A DNA stretch of 64,000 nucleotides from Eopsaltria australis. Its lineage: Eukaryota > Chordata > Aves > Passeriformes > Petroicidae. Position numbers and translations under genes: made by a program. A model generated the notes under the pieces. It had not been told where the DNA came from, ran no database searches, and saw only the letters and a program-made list of their open reading frames with translations. The stretch is from the NCBI GenBank assembly GCA_034509425.1, contig JAVTVJ010000117.1, positions 2,108,001-2,172,000 on the forward strand, read 5' to 3'. Positions within the stretch are counted from its first letter, which is position 1; every line of letters starts with the position of its first letter. Positions 63,435-64,000 of this stretch are shown piece by piece.

Positions 63435-64000
63435 ACTCATTCTGGATCAGAAGAAGTCATCACAGTATTTGGGAGCCAGCAGTGCCCTTGTGGCCAGGAA
63501 GGCCAGTGGGATCCTGGGGTGCAATAGGAAGAGCATTGCCATAGGTCGAGGGAGGTGATGCTGTCCCTTTACTCAGCCTTAGAGAGGGGCATCTGGAGTG
63601 CTGTGTCCATTTCTGGGCTCCTCAGGACAAGAAAAAAAACGAAGCTCCTGAAATGTGTCCACTGGAGAACAACAAAATATAATTAAGGAACTGGAGCATC
63701 TCTCTTACAAAGATAAGCTCTGAGAGTTGTGCCCGTTCAGCCTCAAGAAGAAACATCTGAGAGGGGCCTTTATTACTGTCTCTCATGAGGTTGTCAGAGG
63801 ATGGACCTTCTCAGTGGTGCCCAGCAACAGGGTAAGAGGCAACGGGCAGAAACTGATGCACACAAGTTCCACCTGAACGTGAGGAATCATTTCTTTACTG
63901 TGCAGTGACCGAGCACTGAACAGTTTTTCCAAAAAGGATGTGGAGTCTCCCTCACTGGAGATACTCCAGCACTGTCTAGACACAATCCTGTGCCATATGC
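63435..64000 (+). mobile_element. CR1 LINE fragment, 3' part, cut by window edge
   Basis: A plus-strand CR1 end region: the block around 63,488-63,520 (AGGCCAGTGGGATCCTGGGG), then CTGGAGTGCTGTGTCCATTT, the GTGCCCAGCAACAGGGTAAG region, the CCACCTGAACGTGAGGAATC region, and the start of the final ACTCCAGCACTGTCTAGACA segment. The terminal repeat is beyond 64,000. Many substitutions and small indels relative to the usual avian consensus indicate an old copy. Confidence 0.88.

Noticed and set aside
62454..63558. Plus-strand frames of 165, 152 and 234 codons
   Set aside because: They run antisense through a CR1 fragment and then across the junction into the duplicated intron piece, so they are composites without biological unity.

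Overview
This is vertebrate nuclear DNA, almost certainly from a bird. It is AT-rich and carries many CR1 LINE fragments with the typical avian 3' end (a GGTTGGA...CCTTCCAACCC core and ATTCTRTG-type tails), avian-style LTRs, and two short, cleanly spliced exons of TRAPPC9. In chicken TRAPPC9 is, as I recall, on chromosome 2. No bacterial, viral or organellar gene is present. Species cannot be fixed from the sequence; CR1 and LTR types fit a neoavian, perhaps passerine, genome.

Layout. Positions 1-57,300 are intronic sequence of TRAPPC9, which is transcribed from the minus strand. Two consecutive coding exons lie at 26,560-26,702 and 15,597-15,707, with a 10,852-nt intron between them. The next exon towards the 3' end of the gene was not found and should lie left of position 1. 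The preceding exons were not found up to 64,000, so everything right of 26,703 appears to be part of one intron longer than 37 kb. This intronic DNA holds CR1 fragments of both orientations, a solo LTR flanked by a 5-bp repeat (47,251-47,870), a 34-bp minisatellite (22.9-23.2 kb), long purine/pyrimidine microsatellites (0.17-0.4 kb and 38.9-39.5 kb), a C17 run, and some unique stretches that look like conserved non-coding elements.

At about 57.3 kb the composition changes sharply to GC-rich. A two-exon gene on the plus strand (57,698-57,772 joined to 57,997-60,030; 702 codons) encodes a protein I do not recognise. It has a basic N-terminus, a short coiled coil, two diverged copies of a roughly 200-residue acidic/Ser-Pro repeat, and a basic C-terminus. 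It is antisense to TRAPPC9 and apparently nested in its intron. An LTR with 8-bp terminal inverted repeats starts 430 bp after its stop codon. About 5.3 kb further on, a second copy of the gene's intron 1 and the first bases of exon 2 is wedged between two oppositely oriented CR1 elements (62.5-64.0 kb). The gene, its internal duplication, the partial second copy and the nearby retroelements make 57.3-64 kb a small, recently rearranged, possibly multicopy locus inside an otherwise ordinary intron. This is the most interesting part of the window.

Limits: no alignment or database search was possible. Family identification rests on recognition of sequence motifs, and repeat boundaries are approximate.
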